Source: Amia ocellicauda (lineage: Eukaryota > Chordata > Actinopteri > Amiiformes > Amiidae). Taken from it: 64,000 nt of DNA. Of the stretch, positions 1-11,600 are shown in pieces (the first letter of the stretch is position 1; each line of letters opens with the position of its first letter). The translations under genes and the position numbers were made by a program. The stretch is taken from positions 37,721,137 through 37,785,136 of the forward strand of contig NC_089858.1 in NCBI RefSeq assembly GCF_036373705.1, in the 5' to 3' direction. The notes beneath the pieces are model-generated. The model was given only the letters and a program-made list of their open reading frames with translations, searched no databases and was not told the DNA's origin.

Positions 1-674
1 CAGCTCCGTCATCTATGGTACCATCGTACGCTGTGGAGGCTGAACTGAACAGCTACTTGGTGTCTCCCACCATAGACAGTGAGATGAACCCTCTCACTTG
101 GTGGCTACTCCATCAGGTCAACTTCCCACACCTGAGTAAACTAGCCAGGAAGTATCTCTGTATACCTGCAACTAGTTCACCTTCAGAGAGACTTTTTAGT
201 ACATCAGGAAATGTTGTGACATGCCAACGCACATGTTTAAAACCTACCAAAGTCAATATGCTAGTTTTCCTGGCAAAAAACCTGGAATAAAATTGCTTTC
301 ACATTTAAGCACATATGGCATTGCATTGTGCTAAAATATAGGTTTACATGTTAATACTTAATTATTTTATTCTTGTGGATGTTGACAAGATGTTAGTATT
401 TCCACTACATACTAATTTATTTAAGGCCTGTACACTTTATGTTTAATAGTATTTTTTTATTTGATTTTTGTTTAATAATATTTATTTTTATTTAAAAAAA
501 ACAGGCAAGGCAAGGCAAGGCAAGGCAAGGCAAGGGAATATTTTGTTGAAAAGATGCTCTTGATGATTGCATGGCATTTCTCTAGGGAAATGTTATATCG
601 CAAGAAATATCGTTATCGCAATACTCAACAACAATATCGCATATTGCCTATTTTCCCAGTATCGTGCAGCCCTA
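1..674 (+). mobile_element. 3' end of an hAT transposon (partial, left end outside the window)
   Basis: The open frame at 15-290 encodes the C-terminal dimerisation region of an hAT transposase: the run ATSSPSERLFSTSG followed by a leucine-rich tail ending in LVFLAKNLE is the hallmark hATC block. The frame then stops and is followed by AT-rich non-coding DNA, a short pentanucleotide repeat and a segment rich in ATCG/TATCG motifs. It ends in TATCGTGCAGCCCTA at 660-674, which resembles the right end of the second hAT element in this window (ending CACCCAGCCCTA at 54425). I infer that 674 is the element's right terminus. The catalytic part and left end lie upstream of the window, so intactness cannot be judged. 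Confidence 0.75.
504..535. repeat. (GGCAA)n pentanucleotide tandem repeat
   Basis: About six tandem copies of GGCAA, inside the 3' untranslated part of the hAT element. Confidence 0.9.
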
Positions 675-3600
675 GTGGAGAATAACCAAGAGCTTGAGAA
701 CAACAGTCTGCTAACAGGTGGGAAATGGCATGGCCTGGGTACTGTGAAGAACAAGCATTGTAAGATGACAAAAAAGAAGAAGTCAAAGATGAAGAGGAAG
801 AAAAGAATAAGAAGGCCTAATTAAACTTAAGAGTTGTCATCCATTATACACGTTACACAAAGCATATTAGAATAACAGCAAGAACAAAACAAAAAAGGGA
901 AATCTATGGGAAAGTCTATTTATTGTCCCCTAGAAGTAAGCCTGCCATCTAATCATTGAAGATATTGAGTCAGAGTATGGCCAGCATCATTGGTTTTAAA
1001 AGGTTTCAGACCATCAATACGAGCAAGGGAATGAAAAGCGACTTGAAAGGGTTTTAGTGTTTATGCATGCCCTGCTTTACGGATCAAAGTATTGTACTTC
1101 AGATGGAATAAGGGCATTCAGAGTTTGAGACCATTATTACATCGTTCATCTGAATACAGTAGAATATGTTGTAGCTACAGTTCTCATTTGTGCTTTTGCA
1201 GATGGACCAGTTTGAATTTTAAAAACTAAAAGAAGCCAATATTTTCCTGTTAAAAACAAATGCATAGGAACCATGTAATGCTTCAATTACCTTTGGGTTA
1301 AATCAATGTAAGTATGGCCACACTAAATTGCATGGACTGCAAACACACATAAATAATAAGACTAGGGAAAGATGCACCATTCTTTCAAGTTACAAGAGTT
1401 TGCTTGTTTCTCCAACGCCTCACACTTTCTAACCAACAAGGATAGAAAGTTGTTTTGCATAACAACCTTATGTTTAGCACTGATAACACAACTTCCATAA
1501 TTAATTCCAAATGAGGAACATCTGAGCTTTTAATTCTGCTACATCAGGTGCTTTCAACTGCAAGTAAATGAAATATCCTGTGTTCTAACTGCAGGATTAG
1601 CGTCATGCTCAATAACTGTGCCCAAGTTAATTAAGAAACTCCAAAGTACTGTATAAACGTAGCCATTTGACTGGCTTAAAAACGCACACTTCTGCAATTC
1701 GATTAGAGAAATGCATTATTGACATGTAGTGGCAAACAGCCACCACTGTATAAGGATCACACATTTTGTGCCATGCAGGGAGCTGTGGGGAAGCCCCCCA
1801 GAATCGGTCATGCAGTTAAATGGTAATTTCTCCGAAGGTCTTTTCATTTTCACCTTGGGAGTTGAGCCATATGAAAGGAGTTCAATGCAGCGCCATTTTG
1901 TATCGCCTCCATATTGGACTTTAGCATGTGTAAGGTCACTCACAGCTCTGAAAACTACGTCAGTGGGTTTCTCTACACTCTTTCAGGTGCTTCCACAGGT
2001 TGCATTGGATCCACTACCTGTTCATTTGCATCAGAGGTCCCCAACCTTGGTGAGGTCCCACCTACCTGTTGTTTACATCCTCAGCATCTGGTGCTTTTCC
2101 TCACCACCACATCTGAGTCAATTAATGATTTAGTGTTTTGTAAACACCAGGAATGGCAGTGGAAAACAAATATCGGGAGAGGCTGCATTGTTTTGACAAG
2201 TATTCGAGCTGGGGAAATAGCAGAGGGTGGAAGCGTTGTGTGCCTTTGAAGCCATGTTTGTTTTGATGCTATAACGCATGGTTAAAGTGTTGTATCTTGG
2301 GTTAGATTTTGAGTATTATTTTGCTGTAATGAAAGAATCTTTTTTAATTAAAGAAAAATGTTGCTTAAAGTAGTATTTCATTCACTCGGATCAAGAATAA
2401 GTGAATATATCTCTTTCTATAAGAAAGTACGAGAATTATGTATTGAATACAGTTGATCCTTGCCAATATGCCAACAACTGAAATGAAAATCTGAGATTTT
2501 TTTTCTTTAAACACATTCAGCATTGTTGATGCAGTATAGCAAATCCATGTTTTGCCTTGAATGTGTTGTGATAATGACCTTCTTAGTATTTCATCAGGAA
2601 ACCAATGCAAAAGTCAGCATGTTTTTTGTACAGGAGACTGACAGGAGACTGACTTAATCTAACTATGTCCTTTGAATGTATGGATTTATTTATTTATTAG
2701 TTTTTTTTTTTATAACAAAGCCTTTTTGTGTTGATGAATATAAGGTTGATGGGTTTAAAATATAACTGCTGGAAACTAGAACCTTGATATTTCCATTTGA
2801 AAGATTAAATAAAGGATTGGGAGGTGGCAGTGATTTGGTCACTACTCATTAATCCATCTCTATTTTCACTAAGTTTCCTGGGAATCCTAAATAGAGATGT
2901 TTGTACTTGGAGATGATTCCACAGACATTGGTGAGTTTATCCTAATTGCATGCAGCAGATTGTTGTGTCACCTGATAAACCCATTTACTATCTATACTTT
3001 TTCATGAAATGTAGTGGTGTCTGTGGACTTTTACCTTTTAGAAATGTACCGTACCTTTTAGATATTTAAAATGTAATTGGTTAAAATTAATGTATTGTCC
3101 TATAGCTGGAAGATTGTGTTAATTTTCAAGTTAAGATAAGAATATCACAAACTCCACCTAGAATAAGAAACAGTCTTTAAAGAGCATTAATATAACAAAA
3201 AGGAATTCTGGGATTGTTTATAGGAACAGAACTATCAATATAGTGTTGATACTTCAGCATTGACCTTAACAGAGTTGGGTTAATCATATTAAATTTCACC
3301 ACAAGATGGCAGTTGTTGTAATAAAAGATTTCCTTTCCTGGAGAAATGTGTTTGTCGTAGGAAAAATGTAAAACATTCAAAATAAAACACATTGTGTAGC
3401 CTTTGGGTTGTCTGTGTATCCCAGTACTTGACAACTATCAACTATATTACTAATTCTTGAGTTCAAAGTTTTAAATCTTGTCACAATTCTTCAATAGGAC
3501 AGATTTCCCACATATTTTACTTGCAGCTATGTATTTGGCAAAGGGGTATTTCTTAATGTCAATACATCACCCAGCGTGTGTATACACGTATGTCAAATAC

Positions 3601-4160
3601 ACGTCAAAATCGTACATAATTCAAAAATTTCTAATCAAACTGTACAAACAATGTATTCAAGGTCAGCTAACCTTAACAAACACGGTTTCAAGCGGATTGT
3701 TGCAGGAATGACTCAGAGATTATTCAGAGGAGTGTAATCACACCTCTGTCAGCCTTAAAACACAACCAAGCTCAGGTTATAGTATCAGTCAGTAAAACAG
3801 GTGAGACTTAATTGTTTAAAGGAGACCCGGGCTTGAAGGGTGATCAATGAGAAACACTCTCCTGTCTGAGAGAACAAATGTATTTTATGTATTTATGAAA
3901 CACGGTACTGTTTGCATTCCAGTACACCAGGCATGGGCACAGGAAGATGTTTTGTATGAGCAGGGGGCGCTGCCAACTGAAAGGAAAATCATGACGTCAT
4001 TGCCATTTGTAATTACGAGTTGCTTTATCAATTTGTTTGTGTATTTATGTATTTTGCAGGGTGGAGCGTAAGAATAGATAGTCATATAATACACACACAC
4101 ATGAATCATGGGCATATAACGATGAGGAAAAACAGATTAGCATACTACAACATAACACTA
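675..4160. other. AT-rich intergenic DNA, no gene recognised
   Basis: Both strands show only short frames with no family resemblance. The longest (1729-2133 on plus, 1914-2249 on plus, 1716-1943 on minus) overlap one another and carry no recognisable domain. No tRNA-like or structured RNA was noticed. Confidence 0.5.
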
Positions 4161-4162
4161 GA

Positions 4163-4201
4163 GGCCAGGGATTCCCAAACTTGGTGATGGGGGGGGGGGG
4201 G
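4163..4201. repeat. Possible hAT-type end plus poly-G run
   Basis: The stretch CAGGGATTCCCAAACTTGG at 4166-4184 resembles the 'CAGGGGTTCCCAAAC' terminal repeats of non-autonomous hAT elements. It is followed by about 13 consecutive G at 4189-4201. No opposite end was found, so this is a weak call. Confidence 0.3.
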
Positions 4202-5065
4202 AGTTGAACAAGAAAACGTACCACTCATAAAAATGAAATATGTCTCAAATCATACCTTTTATATTTCCTGTATATTTTTATATTTAAATTAGGAATGAAT
4301 ATTGCTACCATTTGCAACACCAGCGTGGAAATATATCTGTTTTATCCTGTGCCACAACATGCTAAGGTTTGACCACCAACATTATGCTGTCACATTATGA
4401 AATAAGATAATAGCCTTCCAAAATAGTTACTCTTCAAAAAAATGCCAAGTAAACATTAATTATCTGGGGACCATATAAATAGTTTGACATACTGAAAGTG
4501 CGAATTAAACAAGGTATGCAAATTCCCCCATTCCCACATTAAAGAGCGATTCCCATAGTAAATGTGCAGGACATTGCTGTTTCTTTATGAATATGAAATA
4601 ATCACACATTTATATTTAAAGTGTAGCATTAATTAGTAATACAATTCTGTCATAAGATGTGCTTATGTGCACATAAGATGTGCTTTTTATTCAATTACAA
4701 TCAATTTCTATGTAACATCCTACTAGCTACTATACAGTAACCATAGCCTTATTCAGACACACTGTACAAGAAAGTAATGTAACTTACGTTACAAGTAAGT
4801 GTATCCAGGTACTATTACCAGTATTTCCACTACCACACTATACTGGGGGGGGCTTAAACCACTTGAAAAAAACCTGAAAGAAAACATGGCGTGTAGGACA
4901 AAATAAAAAATCAGATAATAAAATCAAAAAACGCCTGCTGCTCTCGTTCGCCATGGCTTTCAGGTTCACGCAGTCAGTTACAGCCAATCAGAACCGGCCT
5001 TCTACCGGTACCGACACACCACGTGTACTGAACAGCCTGCTTTAAACAATGAGCATGGCTATTAA

Positions 5066-5100
5066 TACTGACAAGGGCGTCTGCTAAGAAAGAAAGAAAG
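5066..5100 (+). repeat. SINE 3' tail fragment
   Basis: The text ACAAGGGCGTCTGCTAAGAAAGAAAG matches the conserved 3' tail (GATAAGGGCGTCTGCTAA plus a short A-rich repeat) of tRNA-derived fish SINEs, also seen at 29880-30065. The tRNA head is missing. Confidence 0.55.
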
Positions 5101-5654
5101 TGTGAAAGTGTGAAAGAAAAACCTTACAATTCTCACTGTTCCCTCGCATGGTCGTTATTTCCAGTGGAAAGTGTTGCATGTCTTGCACTCGCGGCTCTTC
5201 CGCCTCTTACGTCTCACCTACAGTGCGGCTACTCTTGTCGCTGTTGCTGATGCTCGCCTCGCAGTTAGTGGTGCTTTTAGTCGAACCGTAAGAAGAAAAA
5301 AAAGTCTGATTTTCGCTTCTGCCTGTTTTCCATTTCGCAGCCAATATGAGCGCCGGGCCGGCTGTGCTCTTCCTCTCTCATCCCCGCAACAGCGGCGCTG
5401 ATTGGCTGTTGATAAATTGAATCGGCTACTTAGTGTCTTCCCTCAACGAATCACGATCAACTATTATTGAGCCCGCCCCTTTCCCCGCCGTTTCAACCAA
5501 TTACGCCAGACTCAGGGTTAGCGCTGTATTTATAAAAATCGTATTTATTGCGCATCAGCACCTGCCTTCGCACGCCTATGACACTGACTACACTTCATTG
5601 TGTTTTTACTATAAACAGACTCATACAAATCCTGCACTGGCGACACAGCTACCG

Positions 5655-5671
5655 AGTCAGTCAGTCAGTCA
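5655..5671. repeat. (CAGT)n short tandem repeat
   Basis: Four tandem copies of GTCA/CAGT at the right edge of the promoter-like block. Confidence 0.8.
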
Positions 5672-5805
5672 CAAAACTGTGTGGCAGGGAAGAAAAGTGC
5701 AGCTTCAGCACATGTGTAGGAATGCTCTGCTTTGAGGTGGACATTTGATGGAGTTATAGGGGAATTTCAGGGCAGAGTGTCAGTATTTTATGATCACCAT
5801 AACCA

Positions 5806-6735
5806 TCGAACCTTCAGCTCCCTCCACAGATTTTCTATGGGATTAAGGTCTGGAGACTGGCTAGGCCACTCCAGGACCTTAATGTGCTTCTTCTTGAGCC
5901 ACTCCTTTGTTGCCTTGGCTGTGTGTTTTGGGTCATTGTCATGCTGGAATACCCATCCACGACCCATTTTCAATGCCCTGGATGAGGGATGGAGGTTCTC
6001 ACCCAAGATTTGACGGTACATGGCCCTGTCCATCGTCCATTTGATACGGTGCAGTTGTCCTGTCCCCTTAGCAGAAAAACACCCCCAAAGCATAATGTTT
6101 CCACCTCCATGTTTGACGGTGGGGATGGTGTTCTTGGGGTCATTCCTCCTCCTCCAAACATGGCGAGTTGAGTTGATGCCAAAGAGCTCGATTTTGGTCT
6201 CATCTGACCACAACACTTTCACCCAGTTCTCCTCTGAATCATTCAGATGTTCATTGGCAAACTTCAGACGGGCCTGTACATGTGCTTTCTTGAGCAGGGG
6301 GGCCTTGCGGGCGCTGCAGGATTTCAGTCCTTCACGGCGTAATGTGTTACCAATGGTTTTCTTGGTGACTATGGTTCCAGCTGCCTTGAGATCATTAACA
6401 AGATCCTCCCGTGTAGTTCTAGGCTGATTCCTCACCGTTCTCATGATCATTGAAACTCCACGAGGTGAGATCTTGCATGGAGCCCCAGACCGAGGGAGAC
6501 TGACAGTCATTTTGTGTTTCTTCCATTTGCGAATAATCGCACCAACTGTTGTCACCTTCTCACCAAGCTGCTTGGCGATGGTCTTGTAGCCCATTCCAGC
6601 CTTGTGTAGGTCTACAATCTTGTCCCTGACATCCTTGGACAGCTCTTTGGTCTTGGCCATGGTGGAGAGTTTGGAATCTGATTGATTGATTGCTTCTTTT
6701 ATACAGGTAACGAGCTGAGATTAGGAGCTCTCCTA
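5806..6735 (-). mobile_element. Truncated Tc1/mariner (DD34E) element, transposase minus strand
   Basis: The frame from ATG 6660 down to a stop at 5794 gives 288 residues and lacks only the C-terminal end of a usual Tc1-like transposase of about 340 residues. It starts [10 protein letters not shown], has the helix-turn-helix region, then the catalytic blocks [14 protein letters not shown] and SPDLNPIE. The second Asp and the Glu are separated by 34 residues, the classic DD34E spacing. Similarity stops around KVR at about 5806, where unrelated DNA begins, so the 3' end and one terminal repeat are lost. The upstream side keeps the 5' leader (ATACAGGTAACGAGCTGAG, about 6701-6719) and breaks near 6735. 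Transposition-dead as it stands. Confidence 0.9.
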
Positions 6736-8160
6736 AGGGACATCCACACTAATATTTATAGAACAACTTAAATGTATATGTACTTTCTGGTGTCTCTGTT
6801 GCATGTGTTTTGCATTCAGAAGAAAGCACTCTAATGTTTCTGTCATTTTCAGCTAATATTTTATTTTCTTCTGAATAAATCAAGAACATTTCTGATACAC
6901 GAAAGAACTTTGAATTATTATTGTTTCAACTCAAAATGATGTTCCTCAAAGTACTGCACGAAAGCCCACTGGCCAAAACAAATTATGCATTTGGAAATTG
7001 TAGCATATGTGTCCACCTTTTCATGGAATCACCCTGATATGTCTGTCTAGAAGTTCCGATCAATGCTTGCAAACAGTCTGGATTTGGAAACAGATAAAGT
7101 CTTCAGTGTCATGCAGGACGAATTTTAAAGTGTTTTAAACACCTACAGAGAGGAGAGACAGCTAGAAAGTTTTGAAAATGATTACCAGGCTTCTGGAGTA
7201 GGTAATGGGATTCAATTAAATATATATCCCTTTTTTTCTTCCTTTTTTAGAATATTTGGATCGAATTGACCAAACAGAGGTGAATACGCATACAGGTGTG
7301 ATTGAATACATTCAATAATTTTCTCCTCTGCATTTTCTATTGAATTAAATATCACGATATAATTAATCATTAATTGGCATTATTGCAGTGGACCTTTAAG
7401 GTGGCAGGTACATTTAGTGCAACGTAGTACAGAGTCGTGTCTTATTATAAAAGTTTCTTCTTCTTCATACACTTGTGTGCATGTTTGTCTATTTTATACG
7501 GTGGCACTAAAGGGCAAAGAGAACTTAAAAAATACATTTTATGGCGTGCGCCTCTAACCATTGCACTTTATGGTACACAAAAAATCAATAAAGCTGTTGG
7601 AAATGATATGGTTTCTATTCCCCTTGACAATTAAGAATGTGGTACAATTAATGGCATGCCAATCCTGTATTTTACGCTTTCCTTCTGTTTTGTATGAAGG
7701 TTTGGCTACAATTGCGCAGGCTGTCTCTTCTGTTGCGCAGTTATAAGCACACTAGACATTTTTTTTAACCATCCTCCCACTCACTCAAACGTAATGAACT
7801 TCAGCAGCAATTTTAAAGTGTGCATTCCGGGAAAGCGCGCAGGGTCCGTCAGTGTTTTGGAGAGAGGCTGGAAGTTGAACCTCCAGCTGCGTAAAAATGA
7901 TACAAAACCACATTTGCAACAGAAAGCGCACGACTATGATTATGAGGATTTCCCTTGTTTAAGGTTAATTTACTATATTACACTTTATTCAAATATTTAG
8001 GTGCATACTTTCATTCACATAACCGCTTTTTATAGAAAGTAGCAAACTTGTTTCAATTGGTTTGGAGAGGGTGCACTTTCACCATTGCGCACAAAAACCA
8101 AAACGCGGATGAAAATGTATCCTAAACCAATAACGGTTGCGGTCTTTTTTATTCTAAATA
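6736..8160. other. Intergenic DNA upstream of HTRA4
   Basis: AT-rich sequence with no recognised coding frame. The stretch 6880-7035 may be a further degraded dispersed repeat, but I could not assign it to a family. Confidence 0.4.
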
Positions 8161-8167
8161 AATAATC

Positions 8168-8174
8168 TATAAAA
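8168..8174 (+). promoter_or_regulatory. HTRA4: Candidate TATA box of HTRA4
   Basis: TATAAAA lies 84-90 bases upstream of the HTRA4 start codon, giving a predicted transcription start near 8200 and a short 5' leader. The assignment rests on position only. Confidence 0.4.
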
Positions 8175-8257
8175 CAGCATTTATAATTCACGCAAACAAA
8201 CCAAAAAGTTGCTTCAAGTTTATTTGATCTGACCAAAACCGGACTACATACTGTACC

Positions 8258-8678
8258 ATGGCGATGAAGTGGATGGCGTTTATGGTTTTGGTGTCTATGG
8301 TCCATCCGCGGCTACTGAAGAAGAGACAGACGCCGTGTCCGGAGATCTGCGAGGCGGCCCGCTGCCCGCCCGTCTCGGAGTCGTGCTTCTACGGGGAGGT
8401 GAAGGACGCCTGCGGGTGCTGCGCCATCTGCGGCTCGGGAGAGGGGGACCTGTGCGGCGGGCGCGGGTTGGGGGTCTGCGGCGAGGGGATGGTCTGCTCC
8501 TACCCGCCTGGGAAGCGCCGGCACAGGGGCTCCTGCGTGTGTGCTCCCGCCGGGCCCGTGTGCGGCAGCGACGGCAGGACTTACCCGAGCCTGTGCCGCT
8601 TGAGAGCAGAGAACAAGCGAGCCGATCTGAGCCAAACACCCCCGGTGATTCTGATCCAGAAGAGCCCCTGTGACTCGG
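8258..8678 (+). CDS. HTRA4: HTRA4 exon 1 (signal peptide, IGFBP and Kazal modules)
   Basis: Encodes residues 1-140 plus one base; donor GTAAGG. The exon is strikingly GC-rich and CpG-rich (about 8320-8620), unlike the AT-rich introns, and behaves as a CpG island at the gene start. Overlapping long frames in the other five readings are by-products of this composition. Confidence 0.93.
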
Positions 8679-11600
8679 GTAAGGCGCTATATAGTTAATG
8701 TCACCAATCTGGGAATGGCCAAACTGCTGTATTTGTCTACACGGCTGTAAACAACTTATCAATATTATATAGTATGTCTGATTGATAAATACTTAACAAG
8801 AGTATGCTTTCTTTCAAACACAAAACGTAGTATTACCTGGTTTGTATTAACAGATGGTTGTGGTGCATATTTATTTATAATAGCAGATTGCATCCATTTC
8901 ACACATTGTTTTCACTGCAGTTATAGATGTTTGCATTTCAAAATGTTTAGTACTTAACGTAGTGTGAGGAAACATTGAGGTTCTGCATTATTGCAGAAAA
9001 TAAAAACTAAAAAAAGCTATTTCTGCTTCTGCTGCTGCATCTGCTGCTGAGATTTCCAAGTATTAAACAATAAATATACAATACAATAATAATAATAACA
9101 ACAATAATAATAATAATAATATAATAAGACATTGAAGGATAGTTCCTCAAAGTGGTAAATACCAGGGGGGTTCATTTTTTAATCTATTTGTCTGGATATA
9201 CTTAGGATATTAAAACATAAATTAAAAAAAATCTTAGTAAAGAACAGATTTTAAATAAATGTTTAGTCTGAAAGTCTGGAGAATCCAATTGTTTTACAGA
9301 ACAGTTTATCCTTATTTTCACCCCCACCAACTTTTTTTTTTTTGTAATTAGAAATACAACCCTTCAGGGGATTATTGACTCTGTCAACTGTAACTTGATT
9401 TAGGAAACCAGGCAAATAAAGTCAACAAGTGGCTATTTTGAAAAGCAACAGCTCCAACTGATTGGCAAGGGCTGAGGAATTCCAGTGGAAGCAGATACCT
9501 CCCACAGATGCTCAGAGCCGGTGTATCCAGGGATTTTGTAAAAGTATGAAAGCAGGAGACCCGAATCCTCCAAACCTGGCACAACTGCTTAGATAAAGCT
9601 TTAAACACTTAATTTATCTTCTGGTCTGACAAGAGCTACTGATACAAAAGTTGACAGTCTGGAACTCATTATCTAATTCTAGGGTCTTAAAACACTGAAA
9701 CGCACTACTGGAGCAAATATACAGGGTAAGGGTATATTGTAAGGGTGCGTGTTTAACAAAAGGAAAAGTTACTAATGCTCAGGGTTGAGTAGCATTCCAG
9801 TTTCCTCTCTGGTTTCCCCCTTAGGTGTAACTGGAAGGAAAGAGTTATTCTCCTAATCTCAGCTCGTTACCTGTATAAAAGACACCTGGGAGCCAGAAAT
9901 CTTGCTGATTGATAGGGGATCAAATAATTATTTCCCTCATTAACATGCAAATCAATTTATAATTTTTTTGAAATGCGTTTTTCTGGATTTTTTTGCTGTT
10001 ATTCTGTCTCTCACTGTTAAATTACACCTACCATTAAAATTATAGACTGATAATTTCTTTGTCAGTGGGCAAACGTACAAAATCAGCAGGGGATCAAATA
10101 CTTTTTTCCCTCACTGTACATATTTCATGAAGAATTGTGAAACCATGTAAACCACCATTGATAAAAGCATTTGCTAAATAACTAATATGAAGAATAACTT
10201 TGTATAATGTTTGTGTACAGAAATTATTTATTTAATTCAATCGAGAAGATTACTATTAAACTCCTACTAGTGTTATTATTACATTTGTAAGTTACCGTGG
10301 ATAAGAGGTAAAACATAAATAAATACATTCAGAACATATTTATTATTTTGTGACCAAGTGACATTGCACTGACTGAGCAGTTTTGCGAACATTGATATCT
10401 CTTTAATTCCTTGCTCTATATTTTGTAACCCGTCTATTGTGCTTTAACAACCTGAAGATGTGAAAACTGCGAGTGTGCTTGAAGACGACACAGATGGGTT
10501 TCCGTTTTACATGTTTGTTCAGTTGCATTTGCACACATTGCAGCAGGTACATGTTTGAATTCTGAGTCTCTGGGCTGTGACCCTTTTCCTCTTGGACATT
10601 TGATTAAATAGGTATATGTCACCCACGCAAGAGGCAACTCAAAAAAGGGGTACTTCATTTGTTCCCTCAGGAATTAAAATTGTATTGTTTCAGAGCCAAG
10701 CCAAATATTTGCCAGTTCCAGCTGAATTATATTGAAAGATTTTAAGTATATTGCTGGGAACTTAAATACACAAGCTTGCATGAATGACTGTCCACGAAAA
10801 TAATTTGGACAGAAAAGTTCTTAAAGTCCAATTAGGCATTAATAATAATGCGTTGATATATGTACAATGTAAAACAGCATGTTTAGTACATGCTACTATA
10901 ATTAGTACAGCAATAGTAATAATAATAGAGAAGGATGAGACTCATTAGCACAGTAAATGATTTCACAATAAACATATAATTATAATTATTACACATCAGT
11001 TGAACTTGACCTTGGTCAATGAACTAGACCTTTAACCTGGTTTCAAACTCCCTGTATGAGAGACCCAGCACAGACAGACATGCCAACTTTTCAGCAGCAA
11101 TCGCATTCTTACTTCAAAGCCAGGGGGGACAGAAAGCTCAAAGAAATAAATAGATCGCATAAAGCCCCCCTCCTTGAAACGAGTGGTCGCAACAAGACAT
11201 GGCATGATTTTGAAAGGCAGAAAGGAATGCAGTTTGCCTAAATCTGACAAAAATATGTATTTTCAATGCTTATTTAACTAGAACTTGCCTATTTAAACAA
11301 GACCATAAATTCCCCACCTTGTTTGCTTCATCTCTTAACCAAATAAAAGTATGTATGGTCTCATATTTTGGAAGCGTAAAAAAATCATTCTACCAGGAAC
11401 AGCTGCTGCATGCGATTCAGGAGACAGTGCCCCTATTAAATGAGCTGTAATAGAATGGGGAGTTAATATTTGAACATATCCTTACAGCTTCCCTCGAGTG
11501 AATCAGAAAATCTGACCAATTAAATGTGCTTTTAGAGATATTGTAGTTACAATACAGATATTGTATTGTGGGCATGATGTTTTCCTCCAGGAGGAAGTTA

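Larger units (their letters stand above)
4960..5700. promoter_or_regulatory. Promoter-like CpG-rich block without an attached gene
   Basis: This block is richer in G, C and CpG than its surroundings. It contains a consensus CCAAT box (CCAATCA near 4984), an E-box CACGTG near 5021, an inverted CCAAT (ATTGG) near 5401, a GC box (CCCGCCCC) near 5472, another CCAAT near 5496 and a TATA-like TATTTATAAAA near 5527. The spacing of the last three fits a plus-strand core promoter with a start near 5560. No recognisable coding exon follows before the Tc1 fragment. It might serve an upstream non-coding exon of HTRA4, an unrecognised transcript, or be an inactive repeat-derived promoter. Confidence 0.35.

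Noticed and set aside
504..535. Short direct repeats resembling a CRISPR-like array
   Set aside because: Simple pentanucleotide tandem repeat with no spacers, in a vertebrate genome.
1729..2249. Overlapping frames of 134 and 111 codons
   Set aside because: No domain or homology recognised, and they overlap each other and a minus-strand frame.
8269..8762. Several long frames overlapping HTRA4 exon 1 on both strands
   Set aside because: They are by-products of the GC-rich exon; only the frame from 8258 encodes recognisable domains and joins the next exon in phase.
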